Assembly (NCBI GenBank): GCA_937871685.1
Contig: CALMOL010000094.1
Span: 1 to 6,460, forward strand
Source: an uncultured Verrucomicrobiota bacterium
Lineage (GTDB): Bacteria; Verrucomicrobiota; Verrucomicrobiia; Chthoniobacterales; SZAS-18
Reading direction: 5' to 3'
Length of the DNA: 6,460 bases
Position 1 is the first letter of the stretch. The number at the start of each line of letters is the position of its first letter. Positions 6,191-6,460 of the stretch are shown piece by piece. A program made the position numbers and the translations under genes. The notes under the pieces are model-generated. The model saw only the letters and a program-made list of their open reading frames with translations, ran no database searches and was not told where the DNA came from.

Positions 6191-6206
6191 GCCGGCGGGA
6201 GCCGGC
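6191..6206 (+). other. Left-end hairpin 1 (GCCGGC, loop GGGA)
   Basis: GCCGGC at 6191-6196 pairs with GCCGGC at 6201-6206 over a GGGA loop, six perfect pairs. Its counterpart at the right end (6356-6371, minus strand) has one swapped pair that still matches and one mismatch. Confidence 0.6.
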
Positions 6207-6214
6207 TGTGGAGT

Positions 6215-6232
6215 GCGGTGGCTTGCCACCGC
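6215..6232 (+). other. Left-end hairpin 2 (GCGGTGG, loop CTTG)
   Basis: GCGGTGG (6215-6221) pairs with CCACCGC (6226-6232) over a CTTG loop, seven perfect pairs. The matching hairpin at the right end keeps the loop and stem length but has two different base pairs. Confidence 0.7.
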
Positions 6233-6329
6233 TTTCCTGCCGCCTCGCTGGGAAAGCGAGCCGTTAGCCTCGATTCGCCACACCGCCTTCCTCGTCGTTC
6301 GCTCGCCTCGCGCCGAGGCCGGCGCGACA

Positions 6330-6347
6330 GCGGGAGCAAGCTCCCGC
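6330..6347 (-). other. Right-end hairpin 2 (GCGGGAG, loop CTTG on the minus strand)
   Basis: Read on the minus strand, GCGGGAG pairs with CTCCCGC over a CTTG loop, seven perfect pairs. Compared with the left-end hairpin, the T-A and G-C pairs at stem positions 5 and 6 are replaced by G-C and A-T, so pairing is kept. Confidence 0.7.
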
Positions 6348-6355
6348 ACTCCACA

Positions 6356-6371
6356 GCGCGCTCCCGCGGGC
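6356..6371 (-). other. Right-end hairpin 1 (GCCCGC, loop GGGA on the minus strand)
   Basis: Read on the minus strand, GCCCGC faces GCGCGC across a GGGA loop and forms five of six pairs, with one C-C mismatch. One pair is swapped from G-C to C-G relative to the left end. Confidence 0.45.
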
Positions 6372-6421
6372 AGGAACCGAATGCTCCCCTCCTTCCTCCG
6401 CGCGCTCCGGGCCTCCGTGGC

Positions 6422-6460
6422 ACGTCCCCCCGCCCGCGTTGCGGTCCGTCGCCCGCGCGG
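6422..6460. other. Window end, nothing recognised
   Basis: These 39 GC-rich bases after the right repeat arm contain no gene, hairpin or motif that I can support. Confidence 0.3.

Larger units (their letters stand above)
6183..6379. repeat. 197-bp inverted-repeat element (MITE- or REP/BIME-like)
   Basis: The ends, 6183-6233 and 6329-6379, are inverted copies of 51 bases with 44 matches, starting CGGTTCCTGCC and ending GGCAGGAACCG. Each end contains two hairpins with loops GGGA and CTTG (read inward). The 95-bp centre has no credible gene but has more folding potential, for example GCTTTCC (6231-6237) with GGAAAGC (6251-6257), or CTCGCT (6244-6249) with AGCGAG (6255-6260). No flanking direct repeat is apparent. 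The size, inverted ends and absence of coding sequence fit a non-autonomous mobile element or a composite palindromic repeat; no transposase is in the window. Confidence 0.75.
6143..6421. repeat. Second copy of the GCCACGGAGG palindrome, its arms split by an inner element
   Basis: The left arm (6143-6176) begins GCCACGGAGGCACGGAGG and ends CAAGGGAA. The right arm (6391-6421) ends GGGCCTCCGTGGC. Over the outer 31 bases the arms are inverted copies with 26 matches, the first 11 perfect. The left arm also matches the left arm at 2277-2309 with four substitutions and one indel, so both belong to one family. In the first copy only nine loop bases separate the arms; here 214 bases do, nearly all of them one other inverted-repeat element. 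The right arm has drifted more than the left. Confidence 0.75.

Noticed and set aside
6058..6267. Short open frames on both strands across 5942-6423
   Set aside because: They translate the repeat arms and hairpins (for example GGTEDTEQG and RREPAVECG) and have no family resemblance.
6174..6390. Target-site duplication flanking the 197-bp element
   Set aside because: The bases on each side (GTCGCC on the left, AATGCT on the right) do not match, so insertion by a duplicating DDE transposase is not supported by the sequence.
6143..6421. CRISPR array or integron attC-like site
   Set aside because: The repeats are inverted, not direct, with no regular spacers; no cas gene, integrase or attC core motifs are present.

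Overview
This is a GC-rich bacterial window. The best guess is Verrucomicrobiota. The first open frame ends in a PGGYTAIVRG...ALVEAYEL tail, a C-terminal module that I associate with large verrucomicrobial secreted or surface proteins. The gene boundaries carry palindromes of the GCCACGGAGGCACGGAGGACACGGAG type, and the dprA and topB start codons lack a Shine-Dalgarno sequence. The phylum call is an inference; no rRNA or other decisive marker is present.

Layout. Positions 3-191 are the end of a surface or secreted-type protein. Positions 260-1057 (+) encode a DUF2334 polysaccharide-deacetylase-like protein. Positions 1120-2250 (+) encode DprA, preceded by a degenerate heptamer repeat. Positions 2277-2348 hold a long palindromic repeat. 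Positions 2365-4968 (+) encode a type IA topoisomerase III with an extended zinc-binding, Lys/Ala-rich C-terminus. Two minus-strand genes converge on topB: a SRAP/HMCES-type abasic-site protein (6080-5298), followed with an ATGA overlap by a small uncharacterised protein (5301-4984). Positions 6081-6460 are non-coding and hold a nested pair of inverted repeats.

Function. DprA (loads RecA on incoming single-stranded DNA), topoisomerase III (passes single strands, resolves recombination and replication intermediates) and SRAP (shields abasic sites in single-stranded DNA) all act on single-stranded DNA. The neighbourhood therefore reads as genome maintenance, although the genes lie in two opposed transcription units and no single pathway is proven.

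The gene content is mostly ordinary. The most unusual structure is the non-coding block at 6143-6421. A 197-bp element with 51-nt inverted ends sits between the two arms of a second, older palindrome. Six of the seven differences between its ends form three compensating base-pair swaps that preserve two hairpins per end. This points to selection on folded single-stranded DNA or RNA. I found no CRISPR array, tRNA, rRNA, transposase or recognisable defence system.
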